Positions 1 through 8,925 of a DNA stretch of 19,404 nt are shown piece after piece. A program made the translations under genes and the position numbers. Location of the stretch: contig CAMQHT010000044.1 of assembly GCA_947001705.1 (NCBI GenBank), forward strand, positions 1 through 19,404, in the 5' to 3' direction. How positions within the stretch are numbered: position 1 is the first letter of the stretch; every line of letters begins with the position of its first letter. The notes under the pieces are model-generated. The model worked only from the letters and a program-made list of their open reading frames with translations. It did no database searches and was not told where the DNA came from. The stretch comes from an uncultured Collinsella sp. (lineage in GTDB: Bacteria > Actinomycetota > Coriobacteriia > Coriobacteriales > Coriobacteriaceae).

Positions 1-112
1 ATTGGTTTTTTGGACGGCCACGCCGCGCGGGGGGGCGCCCCCACACAACCCCCCGTACAAAACCCCCCCCGGGGGGGGGGGGGGGGGGCCGGCCGCCCCC
101 CCCCCCCCCCCG
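1..112. other. G/C homopolymer runs, probable assembly artefact
   Basis: The first 112 bases are dominated by homopolymers: 7 G at 29-35, 8 C at 63-70 followed directly by 18 G at 71-88, and 16 C at 96-111. Nothing else in the window looks like this. Runs of this kind at a contig edge are usually sequencing or assembly error, so I would not read a gene or promoter from them. The true upstream region of the first operon is therefore not visible. Confidence 0.7.
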
Positions 113-199
113 CACTCGTGACAAAGCTCACTGGTGCGCGCCGTCAGCTCCTGCGATGATGCAATCGTACCGGGCCGCAAGCAACAGAAGGGCCGCCTC

Positions 200-1138
200 A
201 TGACAGACATCGTCCACGTCGAAAACCTCGTTAAGCGCTACGACGACCTTATTGCGCTCGACCACTTTAACCTGAGTATCGCCCCCGGCGAGATCTTTGG
301 CCTGCTGGGCCCCAACGGCTCGGGCAAGACCACGTCCATCAACTGCATCCTGCAGCTGCTCGCCTACGACAAAGGCACCATCGAGCTGTTCGGCGAGCGC
401 ATGACGCCCGCCCGCTACGACCTCAAGCGCCGCATCGGTGTGGTGCCGCAGCAGGTGGCGGTGTTCGACGAGCTCACCGTGCGCGAGAACATCGACTATT
501 TCTGCAGTCTCTACGTCAACGACCGCAAGCGCCGCCGCGCGCTGGTGGACGAGGCGATCGACTTTGTCGGCCTGGGCGACTTTACCAAGTTCCGCCCCGG
601 CAAGCTCTCGGGCGGCCTGGCGCGCCGTCTCAACATTGCCTGCGGCATCGCGCACAAGCCCGAGCTCATCTTTTTTGACGAACCCACGGTGGCGGTCGAC
701 CCGCAAAGCCGCAACGCCATCCTGGAGGGCATCTGCCGCCTGCGCGACGAGGGCGCCACGGTGGTGTATACCAGCCATTACATGGAGGAAGTCGAGCAGA
801 TCTGCAGCCGCATCATGATCATGGACGGTGGGCGCGTGCTGGCGCAGGGCACTAACGACGAGCTCAAGCGCATGATTCAGATGGGCGAGAAGATTGTAAT
901 CGAGGTCGGCGAGGTTCCGAGCGCGGCGCTCGGTGCCGTCGCAAGCCTGCCGCACGTTCTGGACCTTTCGGCAACGGCGGGACAGCTCACGTTTTCGTGC
1001 GAAGCGAGCCCGCACAACCTGACGGACATTCTCGATGCGCTGCGCTCGCATGACGTGCCGCTCGGCCGCATCTATTCCGAACCGCCGACCCTCAACGACG
1101 TATTCCTCGAGATCACCGGCCGCGAGCTGCGCGACTAG
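200..1138 (+). CDS. ABC-2 type exporter, ATP-binding subunit
   Basis: Cytoplasmic ATPase of about 312 residues that should energise the two membrane proteins encoded directly downstream. Visible motifs: Walker A GPNGSGKT at residues 37-44, Q-loop glutamine around 84-85, signature LSGG at 136-139, Walker B LIFFDEP at 156-162, and switch histidine 193 in TSH. The DEPTVAVDPQSR stretch is typical of the DrrA/NatA-like drug and peptide export group (usually DEPTVGVDP). A C-terminal extension after about residue 225 is also usual there. I chose ATG 200 because GAAGGG lies at 187-192 just upstream; the frame stays open back to a GTG at 134, but that stretch has no family similarity. The next gene starts 9 nt after the stop, so the three genes form an operon. 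The substrate cannot be told from sequence. Confidence 0.93.
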   Translation: MTDIVHVENLVKRYDDLIALDHFNLSIAPGEIFGLLGPNGSGKTTSINCILQLLAYDKGTIELFGERMTPARYDLKRRIGVVPQQVAVFDELTVRENIDYFCSLYVNDRKRRRALVDEAIDFVGLGDFTKFRPGKLSGGLARRLNIACGIAHKPELIFFDEPTVAVDPQSRNAILEGICRLRDEGATVVYTSHYMEEVEQICSRIMIMDGGRVLAQGTNDELKRMIQMGEKIVIEVGEVPSAALGAVASLPHVLDLSATAGQLTFSCEASPHNLTDILDALRSHDVPLGRIYSEPPTLNDVFLEITGRELRD

Positions 1139-1147
1139 GGGGCGGCC

Positions 1148-2335
1148 ATGTTCAACACCATCATCACCACGGTCAAGACGCTGCTGCGCCGGCCGAGCAC
1201 GTGGGTCTGGGGCGCTCTCTTTCCTATTGCGCTTTCCACGATGTTCATGTTTATGTTTGCGAACCTCAGCTCCGACGGCACGGTCGACCCGGTGCCGGTT
1301 GCCGTCGTGGCGGACGAGGCCTGGGATGCCTCGACCTTTAAGGACGTGGCAGCTTCGCTTGCCAAGGCAAGCGACGATCAGCTGCTCGATGTGAGCGAGT
1401 ACGAAGACTTGGCTGCCGCGCGCAAAGCGCTCAAGGCCGGCGAGGTCGCGGGCATCTATACGGTTGATGCCGCGGGCACGCCCAGGCTCACGCTGCTATC
1501 GAGTTACGACAGCTCGCGCGCCTCGTCGGTGCTCACCGACCGCAGCATCCTTGAAACGGTGGCAAGCTCGTATACGCAAAATGCCGAGCTCATGTCCCAG
1601 ATTGCCCAGGACAACCCGGCGGCGCTCGCCGATCCGGCGGCGGTTGCGCGCGCCCTGTCGCTCGAGGGCGGAACCCGCCGCGTGAGCCTGACTCGTGCCA
1701 CGCCCGATGGCACGGTCATCTACTATTACGCGCTTTTTGGCCTGGTCGCGATGATGTCTGCCGAGTTTGCCGCCTTGAGCGTCGTCGATTTGCAGCCCAA
1801 TCTGTCCGGCCTCGGCGCGCGCCGCTGCGTGGGCGGTCTTTCCAAGACGGCGTCGCTGGCCGGCATTTTTGTCGGCTCGTGGCTGGTTTCCTTTGCATCG
1901 ATGGCGGTTGCGATCGGCTACGTGCGCCTGGTCGTGGGCGTCGACTTTGGCGGGCGCGAGGGGTTGTGCCTGCTGGGCGGGGCTGCATCCGCGCTTGCCG
2001 CCACGGGCCTGGGGCTTTTTGTGGGCACGCTTCCCGTTAAGGGCGGCAAGGCATCCAAGTCGGGCATCCTCACGGGCTTTGCCACCACATGCGCCCTGTT
2101 CGCCGGCCTCTACGGCGAGCCGGCGATGGCGCTTGCCGACGACGTCGCCCGCGCCTTTCCGGCCGAGTGCTGGCTCAACCCCGTCAAGCTCATCTGCGAC
2201 ATGTTCAATCGCCTGTATTTCTTTGAGGACCTGGGGCCCTTTGCCGTCCGCGCTGGTGCGCTCGTCCTGATGGCCCTGGTGTTTGTCGCCGCCGCTACGC
2301 TGATCTTTGGAAGGAGCCGCTATGAGCACCTTTAA
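1148..2335 (+). CDS. ABC-2 type exporter, permease subunit 1
   Basis: Integral membrane protein of 395 residues with the ABC2_membrane_3 layout. There is one membrane segment near the N terminus (about 19-40), then a large soluble extracytoplasmic domain to about residue 188, then a cluster of hydrophobic segments from about 189 to 390. The start ATG follows GGGGGCGG and lies 9 nt after the ATPase stop. The 3' end overlaps the next permease by 14 nt. Together with the next gene it would form a heterodimeric pore for the ATPase encoded upstream. Family members export drugs, lipids, peptides or hemolysin-like toxins; nothing here selects among these. No peptide precursor or immunity gene is visible nearby. 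Confidence 0.88.
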   Translation: MFNTIITTVKTLLRRPSTWVWGALFPIALSTMFMFMFANLSSDGTVDPVPVAVVADEAWDASTFKDVAASLAKASDDQLLDVSEYEDLAAARKALKAGEVAGIYTVDAAGTPRLTLLSSYDSSRASSVLTDRSILETVASSYTQNAELMSQIAQDNPAALADPAAVARALSLEGGTRRVSLTRATPDGTVIYYYALFGLVAMMSAEFAALSVVDLQPNLSGLGARRCVGGLSKTASLAGIFVGSWLVSFASMAVAIGYVRLVVGVDFGGREGLCLLGGAASALAATGLGLFVGTLPVKGGKASKSGILTGFATTCALFAGLYGEPAMALADDVARAFPAECWLNPVKLICDMFNRLYFFEDLGPFAVRAGALVLMALVFVAAATLIFGRSRYEHL

Positions 2336-3527
2336 GACCGCGCTTCGCATGGCGCTCGCGCACCCGCTCTACCTGCTCATCTATACGGTGTTCATCTCGC
2401 TCATGGGCGTATTCATCGCGGCCTCGGTGAGCTGGAACTCGTCGCAGCTTACCGAGTACAAGCCCTACGACACCAACGTGATCGTGGTCGACCGCGACAA
2501 TAGCGACCTTTCGCGGGCGCTCACCAAGCACCTGGGCTCACGCTTTGACCTGGTCACGGGCGTCGGCGACGACACGTACGACCTTGCGGATGCGCTCGCC
2601 AAGAGCAACAGCGCCAAGGGCAGCGCCGATTGCGTGTTCTTTATCCCGGAGGGGTTTGAGGACGACCTCGTTGCAGCCGCCCGCGCGGGGGAGGCCCTGC
2701 CCAAACTCGACGTGACGTACGGCTCCGGCACTATGGCGGCGGCGCTCTCGTCTGCCGAGGCCTCGCGGTGGGTCTCGCTCGCGGGCGCTGCGGCGGCGCT
2801 TGAACCCGCTGCTTCCGACGGCGATGTCGCCAAGGCTGCCGAGCATGCTGCCGCCAAGCGTGCCGAGGTCCAGATTGAGCAGGTCAAGGTCGACTCGACT
2901 GCCGCCGCCACGCTCGAGTCGTACTTCAACTTTGGCGCGTACGCGATCATCTCGTCGGTCATCGTGTCGGTGGGACTGGTGTTCTCGGGCATGAACGAGC
3001 CCGAGCGCGTGCGCCGCATGGAGGCCGGCCCGGTCTCCGAGCGCCAGCGTTCGCTTGCCGTGTTCGCGGCTGCCGCGGTGCTTACCGTCTGCATCTGGTT
3101 TGTGTCGAGCATGATGGGTGTCGTGGGCTTTGCCGGCGCGGTTGCCGAGGTCGGCATGGGTCGTGTGTGTCTGGCGCTGGCGGCGACGTTTGCCCTGGCG
3201 TGCACGCCGCTGGCCGTTGGCTTTACGCTGTCGAGCTTGGGCGCGCGCGAGGAGCTGCTCAACGGCGTGGGCAACTTACTCGGCATGCTCATGACGTTTT
3301 TGGGCGGCGCCTGGATGCCGCTGTCGCTGATGGGTTCGGCCGTGCAGACCGCGGCGCATTTTGTGCCGACGTTTTGGGTGAACGATGCGATCGGCAAGGC
3401 GCTCGCCGCGGACCTGACGTCCACCGTGCTGGGCGACATCGCCTGCGACCTGGGCGTCACCGTGCTCTTCGCCGCCGCCATCGCCGCCGTAGGCCTGGCA
3501 CTTGCCCACAACAAATCCCGCGCCTAA
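2322..3527 (+). CDS. ABC-2 type exporter, permease subunit 2
   Basis: Second membrane protein of the operon, about 401 residues, with the same plan as the first. One N-terminal membrane segment lies at about 16-36, a soluble Ala- and Asp-rich extracytoplasmic domain runs to about residue 200, and several membrane segments follow from about 205 to the end. ATG 2322 is chosen because AAGGAG sits at 2311-2316 with normal spacing; an in-frame upstream start at 2307 would lie before this ribosome site. The 14-nt overlap with the preceding gene points to translational coupling and equal dosage of the two permeases. The stop is followed after about 9 nt by the repeat region, so transcription of the operon probably ends there. 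Confidence 0.87.
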   Translation: MSTFKTALRMALAHPLYLLIYTVFISLMGVFIAASVSWNSSQLTEYKPYDTNVIVVDRDNSDLSRALTKHLGSRFDLVTGVGDDTYDLADALAKSNSAKGSADCVFFIPEGFEDDLVAAARAGEALPKLDVTYGSGTMAAALSSAEASRWVSLAGAAAALEPAASDGDVAKAAEHAAAKRAEVQIEQVKVDSTAAATLESYFNFGAYAIISSVIVSVGLVFSGMNEPERVRRMEAGPVSERQRSLAVFAAAAVLTVCIWFVSSMMGVVGFAGAVAEVGMGRVCLALAATFALACTPLAVGFTLSSLGAREELLNGVGNLLGMLMTFLGGAWMPLSLMGSAVQTAAHFVPTFWVNDAIGKALAADLTSTVLGDIACDLGVTVLFAAAIAAVGLALAHNKSRA

Positions 3528-3535
3528 CCACAACC

Positions 3536-3710
3536 CGTCACTTGGGGACGTTCCTTTTCTGCCGGCAGATGGGGACACTCCTTTCCACCTAGTCATTGGG
3601 GACGTTCTTAAACGACGACCACTCATTGGGGACACGCTCATTGGGGAAAGACTTAAATGAGTGGTTTCAGTCATTTAAGTCTGTCCCCAATGAGTACCCA
3701 ATGACTGGTT
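3536..3710. repeat. mosaic intergenic repeat cluster A
   Basis: This stretch is built from repeated modules. A degenerate copy of the TCATTGGGGACGTTC module lies at 3536-3556. A full copy, TAGTCATTGGGGACGTTCTT, is at 3590-3609, extending into AACGAC to 3616. A short copy is at 3621-3636 and a long hairpin at 3637-3694. The part around 3550-3583 (GACGTTCCTTTTCTGCCGGC onward) is matched in inverted orientation by about 7270-7306. The 20-base module at 3590-3609 recurs exactly, inverted, at 15868-15887. I infer a dispersed REP-like family. Confidence 0.8.
3637..3694. repeat. 24-bp-arm inverted repeat inside cluster A
   Basis: The left arm at 3637-3660 and the right arm at 3671-3694 are complementary at 23 of 24 positions, around the 10-nt loop GTGGTTTCAG. 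The single mismatch is A against C in the GGGGAAAG/CTGTCCCC part. As RNA this would be a very stable hairpin and could stop read-through from the upstream ABC operon, although no U-tract follows. Confidence 0.85.
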
Positions 3711-3742
3711 TGGAAAAAATCGCGCCTGTCGCTTAAAAATAG

Positions 3743-3787
3743 TTCACCTGGGTTTACTATTAGCCTAGAAAAGTAGCTGAAGGCTAA
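3743..3787 (+). promoter_or_regulatory. putative promoter and dyad before second ABC operon
   Basis: A weak -35/-10 pair, TTCACC at 3743-3748 and TAGAAA at 3766-3771, is separated by 17 bp. A perfect 7-bp dyad, TTAGCCT at 3760-3766 and AGGCTAA at 3781-3787, straddles the -10 and the likely start point. The dyad could be an operator for a local repressor or a small leader hairpin. No regulator gene is adjacent. The ribosome site GGGGGA lies just before ATG 3802. Confidence 0.4.
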
Positions 3788-3801
3788 CAACGGGGGATAG
3801 C

Positions 3802-4515
<714 letters not shown>

Positions 4516-4523
4516 GCGGCGCC

Positions 4524-7190
4524 ATGACACCTCTCGCAAAACGTCTCCCGCGCGAGCTGCGCCGCAATATCGGCAAGTACCTGGGCATCTTTTTGCTTAT
4601 GTGCGGAAGCATCGCCCTCACGTCGGGCTTTTTGCTCGCGGCGCATTCCATCGGTTGCCTCATTGACGACATGCGCGACGACTACACGATTGAGGACGGC
4701 CGCGTGACTACCTCCTTCGAGGCCACCAAAGACCAGCTCAAGGCAGCCAAGGATGCAGCCGACGACGTCGGCGGCGTCACGCTCTACAAGAATTTCTCCA
4801 TCGATGCCATCATCAAAAAGACCGCCGGCGACGACGGCACCAAACGCACGCTGCGCACCTATGCGCACCGCACCAAGGTCGATATCGCGTCCTACTGCGA
4901 AGGCAAGCAGCCAAAGGCGGACGACGAGGTGGCCATCGACCGCGTCTTTGCCACCAACAACGACCTCGCCATCGGCGATAAAGTCGAGCTCGAGGGGCGC
5001 ACCTACACCATCTGCGGCATCATGACCCAGCCCGATAGCCAGGCGCTGTTCCTCAACAATTCGGACTTTACGGTGAACACCATCACGTACGGCGTGGCCG
5101 AGGTCACCGACGCCGGTTTTGCTGCGCTCGAGGATGCCGGCGGCGCGCCTGCCTACACCTACTCCTTCACCTTTGCCGATCGCGACCTCCCCACCGCGGA
5201 TCGCATCGATGCGGAGCAGGATATGGTCGAGGCGCTGACCGATGCCGATGCGCGCGTGGACGATCTGATCGATGCCGATTCCAACCAGGGCATTGGCTAT
5301 GCGCGCGACGACGTGGACGGCGACTCCATGATGTGGATGACGTTGCTCGACATCATCATCGTGATCATGGCGTTTGTCTTTGTGGTGCTCACCGACGCCA
5401 CCATCGAGGAGGAGAGCGCCATCATCGGCACGCTGCTCGCCAGCGGCTATCGCCGCCGCGAGATCGTGCTGCACTACCTGGCACTTCCCGCCATCGTGGG
5501 CGTGGTCGCGGCGCTTTTGGGCACCGCACTCGGCGTTGCGTTCTTTACCGAGCCCATGCGCGGTCTCTACTACGGCTCGTACAGCCTGCCGCCCTTCCAG
5601 GTGTACTGGAGCTGGGAGATCTTCGTGAAGTGTGCCGTGGTTCCCGCCGCCGCGCTCATTCTCATCACGCTGGTGGGCCTGCTTCGCAAGATGGGCAAGA
5701 CGCCGTTGCAGTTCCTTCGTCACGAGGCGAGCGGTAAGTCGGGCACCAAGCGCGGTATGCAGCTGCCGGAGCGCATGGGCTTTGTCTCGCGCTTTCGCCT
5801 GCGCGTTTTCCTGCGCAACCTGGGCAACTTCGCCACGCTCTTCGTGGGCATTGCGTTTGCCTCGCTGCTGCTGCTCTTTGGCCTGGCGATTCTGCCCACG
5901 ATGACGCACTACGCGGACAACCTCGAGACGAGCCTGGTCGCCGAGCACCAGTACACGCTTAAGGCTCCGCTGGAGCTCGAGGGCACTGCCGAGGAGCGCG
6001 AGCAGTGGTCGGCACTCGAGCGCTTGCAGTCGGTTGACGGCGCGCTGCTTTCCGCCGCCCAGGATGCCGATGACGAGCTTGACGACGCGGCCGATGCGGC
6101 GCAGGCGGCAGCCGACGCCGCGAACGCATCTCCGTCTGCCGAGAGCCTGGCCGCAGCGCAGGATGCGCTCGCCAAGGTCCAGGACAAGAGGGATGCGCTC
6201 TACGCGCGCCTTGACGATCTTGCCGATGCCCTCGGCTGCGACCGCGATGAGGCTATCGACCTGATCGACAAGGCGTCGAAAATCGACACTGACAACGACG
6301 ATATCCACCCGGTCAATACGACCGACAACGGCGCGGGCGCAATCGCGCAGGCCGAGAAATATGCCGTCTACCAGCTGCAATACGACCGAGGCGAGGGAAA
6401 CGGCACAGAGGCCATCTCTGTCTACGGCATCTCGCCCAACTCGCGCTACTGGAAGAACCTCGATGTCGGCGACGGCCGCGTTGTCTTTGGCGGCGGCCTG
6501 CTCGACAAGTTTGGCTGGAGCGAGGGCCAGAAGGTCGCGCTCAGCGACAAGTACGAGGGCGAGCACTATTCCCTTGAGTATGCGGGCAAGGACTGCGCCT
6601 GGGGCTCCAAGTCGGACATGAATATCTACATGAGTATCGACGACTTTAACGAGCTGTTCGGCAACGATGCCGCCTACTTCAACGGCTATGTGAGCGATGA
6701 GGAGCTCGACCTCGATGCGCGCTACTTTGCCGGCGACACCACGCCCGACGACATGCGCGCCGTGGGTGACCAGTTCATCGGCATGATGAGCAAAATGATC
6801 GGAATGATGATCGGGCTCGCGGTGTTTATCTTCCTGCTGTTTATGTACCTGCTGACCAAAGCGGTGATCGACCACAGCGCCCGTTCGATCAGCTACATGA
6901 AAGTCTTTGGCTATCGCGATAGCGAGATCTCGCATCTGTACATCCGCTCGATCACGCTGTGCGTGGTGGCATCGCTCGTGCTGAGCCTGCCGGTCATTAT
7001 TGGCTCGCTCACGGCCATCTTCCGCTCGATGCTGCTCGCCTATAACGGCAATATCGAGATTTACGTGCCCACTTGGTCCATGGCGGCGTGCGTGGGCATC
7101 GGCTTTGCAACTTACCTGGTCGTGGCGCTGCTACACACGCGCTCTATCAAGCACGTCAGCCTAGCCGAGGCCCTCAAGGTGCAAGAGTAG
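4524..7190 (+). CDS. large FtsX-like ABC permease
   Basis: Membrane protein of about 888 residues partnering the ATPase just upstream. Layout seen: first membrane segment at about 17-41; extracytoplasmic domain to about 265; three membrane segments (about 269-292, 318-340, 365-388) forming the first FtsX unit; a further segment at about 432-457; a long extracytoplasmic part to about 755; and three C-terminal segments (about 757-780, 805-830, 853-875) forming the second FtsX unit. The second outer part begins with an Ala/Asp/Glu-rich stretch, about 490-570, that should form a coiled coil. ATG 4524 is preferred over an in-frame TTG at 4509, which overlaps the previous stop. The TAG stop codon is the first three bases of an intergenic repeat copy. 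Substrate unknown; envelope work is likely. Confidence 0.88.
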   Translation: MTPLAKRLPRELRRNIGKYLGIFLLMCGSIALTSGFLLAAHSIGCLIDDMRDDYTIEDGRVTTSFEATKDQLKAAKDAADDVGGVTLYKNFSIDAIIKKTAGDDGTKRTLRTYAHRTKVDIASYCEGKQPKADDEVAIDRVFATNNDLAIGDKVELEGRTYTICGIMTQPDSQALFLNNSDFTVNTITYGVAEVTDAGFAALEDAGGAPAYTYSFTFADRDLPTADRIDAEQDMVEALTDADARVDDLIDADSNQGIGYARDDVDGDSMMWMTLLDIIIVIMAFVFVVLTDATIEEESAIIGTLLASGYRRREIVLHYLALPAIVGVVAALLGTALGVAFFTEPMRGLYYGSYSLPPFQVYWSWEIFVKCAVVPAAALILITLVGLLRKMGKTPLQFLRHEASGKSGTKRGMQLPERMGFVSRFRLRVFLRNLGNFATLFVGIAFASLLLLFGLAILPTMTHYADNLETSLVAEHQYTLKAPLELEGTAEEREQWSALERLQSVDGALLSAAQDADDELDDAADAAQAAADAANASPSAESLAAAQDALAKVQDKRDALYARLDDLADALGCDRDEAIDLIDKASKIDTDNDDIHPVNTTDNGAGAIAQAEKYAVYQLQYDRGEGNGTEAISVYGISPNSRYWKNLDVGDGRVVFGGGLLDKFGWSEGQKVALSDKYEGEHYSLEYAGKDCAWGSKSDMNIYMSIDDFNELFGNDAAYFNGYVSDEELDLDARYFAGDTTPDDMRAVGDQFIGMMSKMIGMMIGLAVFIFLLFMYLLTKAVIDHSARSISYMKVFGYRDSEISHLYIRSITLCVVASLVLSLPVIIGSLTAIFRSMLLAYNGNIEIYVPTWSMAACVGIGFATYLVVALLHTRSIKHVSLAEALKVQE

Positions 7191-7374
7191 TCATCGGGGA
7201 CGTTCTTGAACGACTAGTCATCGGGGACGGTCTTTGCCGATTCGCCGGCTCGCCGGCCGGGCTGGCAAGGACTGTCCTCAACTGTCGGCAGGAAGGGAAC
7301 GTTCCTAGCTGCCACTCATTTAAGTCCGTCCCCAATGAGTGGTTTCACTCATTTAAGTCTGTCCCCAATGAGTG
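7188..7374. repeat. mosaic intergenic repeat cluster B
   Basis: Two copies of the TAGTCATYGGGGACGKTCTT module lie at 7188-7207 (one mismatch to the copy at 3590-3609) and 7215-7234 (two mismatches). A stretch around 7270-7306 is homologous, inverted, to 3550-3583 in cluster A. Two tandem 29-nt units then occupy 7313-7341 and 7346-7374. They differ at one base and are separated by GTTT. Each unit begins CACTCATT and ends AATGAGTG, so each can also fold as a small hairpin. The order of modules differs from cluster A. Confidence 0.8.
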
Positions 7375-7395
7375 CCTAACGACTCGGTGTTGCGC

Positions 7396-7426
7396 TTGAC
7401 TTCGACCCTACTTCAACGGGTACCAT
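7396..7426 (+). promoter_or_regulatory. putative promoter of the DUF362 gene
   Basis: TTGACT at 7396-7401 is a good -35. TACCAT at 7421-7426 is a plausible -10 with a long 19-bp spacer. This would give a leader of about 37 nt before ATG 7470, which follows the ribosome site GAGGGGA at 7456-7462. Confidence 0.45.
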
Positions 7427-7469
7427 CCTCTTATGTCTGTAACGCCATATAGACCGAGGGGATAGATCT

Positions 7470-8675
7470 ATGACCGCAACTGCACCCGCAGCACCCGCTA
7501 AGGTGTACTTCACCAACCTGCGCACGCATGCTCGCGAGAGCCAGCTCGACAAGCTCAAGCGCCTCATTCGCCGCGCCAGTATCGAGCAGATCGACTTTGA
7601 GAACAAGTTCGTCGCCATCAAGATTCACTTTGGCGAGCTGGGCAATCTGAGCTTTTTGCGCCCCAACTACGCCCGCGCCGTCGCAGATGTCGTGAAGGAG
7701 CTGGGTGGCAAGCCCTTCCTCACCGATTGCAACACGCTCTATGTGGGTAGCCGCAAAAACGCGCTCGAGCACATCGACACCGCGTATCAGAACGGCTTTA
7801 CCCCGTATGCCACGGGCTGCCAGATCATCATCGCCGACGGCCTCAAGGGCACCGACGAGGCACTCGTCCCGGTCGAGGGCGGTGAGTACGTGCGCGAGGC
7901 AAAGATCGGCCAGGCACTCATGGATGCCGACATCGTGATCAGCCTTACGCACTTTAAGGGCCATGAGCAGGCGGGCTTTGGCGGCGCCATGAAGAACCTG
8001 GGCATGGGAGGCGGCAGCCGTGCCGGCAAGATGGAGCAGCATGCCGCCGGCAAGCCGAGCGTCGATACTACCAACTGCGTAGGTTGCCGTGCCTGCGAGA
8101 AGATTTGCGCGCACAGCGCCATCACGTTTGACGGTACGCGTGAGCGCGAGCTTGCCAACGGCAACACCCGCACGGTTCACGTGGCTGCCATCGACCACGA
8201 TCGCTGCGTGGGCTGCGGACGCTGCATTGCGGCGTGCAACCAGGACTGCATCAAGCCCGACTATGATGCCGCGGCCGACGTACTCAACTACAAGATCGCC
8301 GAGTATACGAAGGCCATTGTCCAGGATCGCCCCAGCTTCCATATTTCGCTCGCAATGGACATCAGCCCCAATTGCGATTGCCATCCCGAGAATGACACGC
8401 CTATCGTCAACGATATCGGCATGTTCGCGAGCTTCGACCCGGTCGCCATCGATCAGGCCTGCGCCGACGCTGTCCTGGCGTCCGAGCCGTTGCCTAACAC
8501 CGAGCTTACCGACAGCGCGGCCAAGATGGAGCATAACCACGAGCATTTGGAGGGCGAGCAGGCCAAGGATCCCTTCTGCATCACGCATCCCGACACCGAC
8601 TGGCGCGCGTGCATCGCTCATGCCGAGAAGATCGGCCTGGGCACGAGCAAGTACGAGCTCATCGAGGTCAAGTAG
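7470..8675 (+). CDS. DUF362 protein with two 4Fe-4S cluster motifs
   Basis: Soluble protein of 401 residues. The N-terminal ~190 residues are a DUF362 domain with the stretches KIHFGELGN and THFKGHEQAGFGGAMKNLG. A ferredoxin-like insert follows with two CxxCxxCxxxC motifs, C203-C206-C209-C213 and C246-C249-C252-C256. The rest returns to DUF362-like sequence, with FDPVAIDQACAD at about 335-346. Such proteins are common in anaerobes and are often annotated as 4Fe-4S binding proteins; the reaction is not established. Neither fourth cysteine is followed by the proline usual in bacterial ferredoxins. It appears to be a single-gene transcript, with its own promoter-like sequence upstream and a strong hairpin 48 nt after the stop. 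Confidence 0.9.
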   Translation: MTATAPAAPAKVYFTNLRTHARESQLDKLKRLIRRASIEQIDFENKFVAIKIHFGELGNLSFLRPNYARAVADVVKELGGKPFLTDCNTLYVGSRKNALEHIDTAYQNGFTPYATGCQIIIADGLKGTDEALVPVEGGEYVREAKIGQALMDADIVISLTHFKGHEQAGFGGAMKNLGMGGGSRAGKMEQHAAGKPSVDTTNCVGCRACEKICAHSAITFDGTRERELANGNTRTVHVAAIDHDRCVGCGRCIAACNQDCIKPDYDAAADVLNYKIAEYTKAIVQDRPSFHISLAMDISPNCDCHPENDTPIVNDIGMFASFDPVAIDQACADAVLASEPLPNTELTDSAAKMEHNHEHLEGEQAKDPFCITHPDTDWRACIAHAEKIGLGTSKYELIEVK

Positions 8676-8723
8676 CACCTAGCTATTGGACAAAATAAGC
8701 GCCTCTGTGGCGTAAGTCGAGCA

Positions 8724-8760
8724 AAATCCGCCCGCGAGCACAGCGCTCGCGGGCGGATTT
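8724..8760. terminator. 16-bp hairpin terminator after DUF362 gene
   Basis: Left arm 8724-8739 and right arm 8745-8760 are perfectly complementary over 16 bp (AAATCCGCCCGCGAGC and its complement) around the loop ACAGC. The arm ends supply short A/T tracts on both sides (AAAA and ATTT). It may therefore serve both the plus-strand gene and the minus-strand hydrolase that converges on it, although the U-tract is short. Confidence 0.75.
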
Positions 8761-8763
8761 CCG

Positions 8764-8883
8764 GAAGTATGCGGCAAATTTCGAGACCGCCGAGCACACG
8801 ACGTTTTTTGGCAACAAAACCCTTGATAAATTGTTGATAAAACTGCGGTCTGGTCGGCGGTTCCAGATTTTGCCGCATACTTC
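8764..8883. repeat. 120-bp MITE-like element with terminal inverted repeats
   Basis: Perfect 15-bp terminal inverted repeats, GAAGTATGCGGCAAA at 8764-8778 and its complement at 8869-8883, enclose a second complementary pair, ACCGCCGA at 8786-8793 and TCGGCGGT at 8854-8861. Aligned together the ends form an imperfect inverted repeat of about 30 bp. The interior holds a small hairpin around GTTTTTTGGCAACAAAAC and the near-repeat TTGATAAATTGTTGATAAA. No transposase is encoded. The short minus-strand open frame across it is judged spurious. It could be a non-autonomous mobile element or a structured RNA. Confidence 0.6.
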
Positions 8884-8925
8884 GAAAATAGGGGGTCAGA
8901 TAAAGCCCCGGACGTTGCTTTTTGC

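Noticed and set aside
134..199. N-terminal extension of the first ATPase from GTG 134
   Set aside because: The extension is not family-like, while ATG 200 has a ribosome site and begins directly at the ABC domain.
7313..7374. CRISPR array
   Set aside because: There are only two units, separated by 4 nt instead of a spacer of normal length, and no cas gene. They are units of the intergenic repeat family.
8618..8878. 86-codon minus-strand frame across the inverted-repeat element
   Set aside because: It runs through the MITE-like repeat and the terminator into the DUF362 3' end, has no convincing ribosome site, and its sequence is explained by the repeat.
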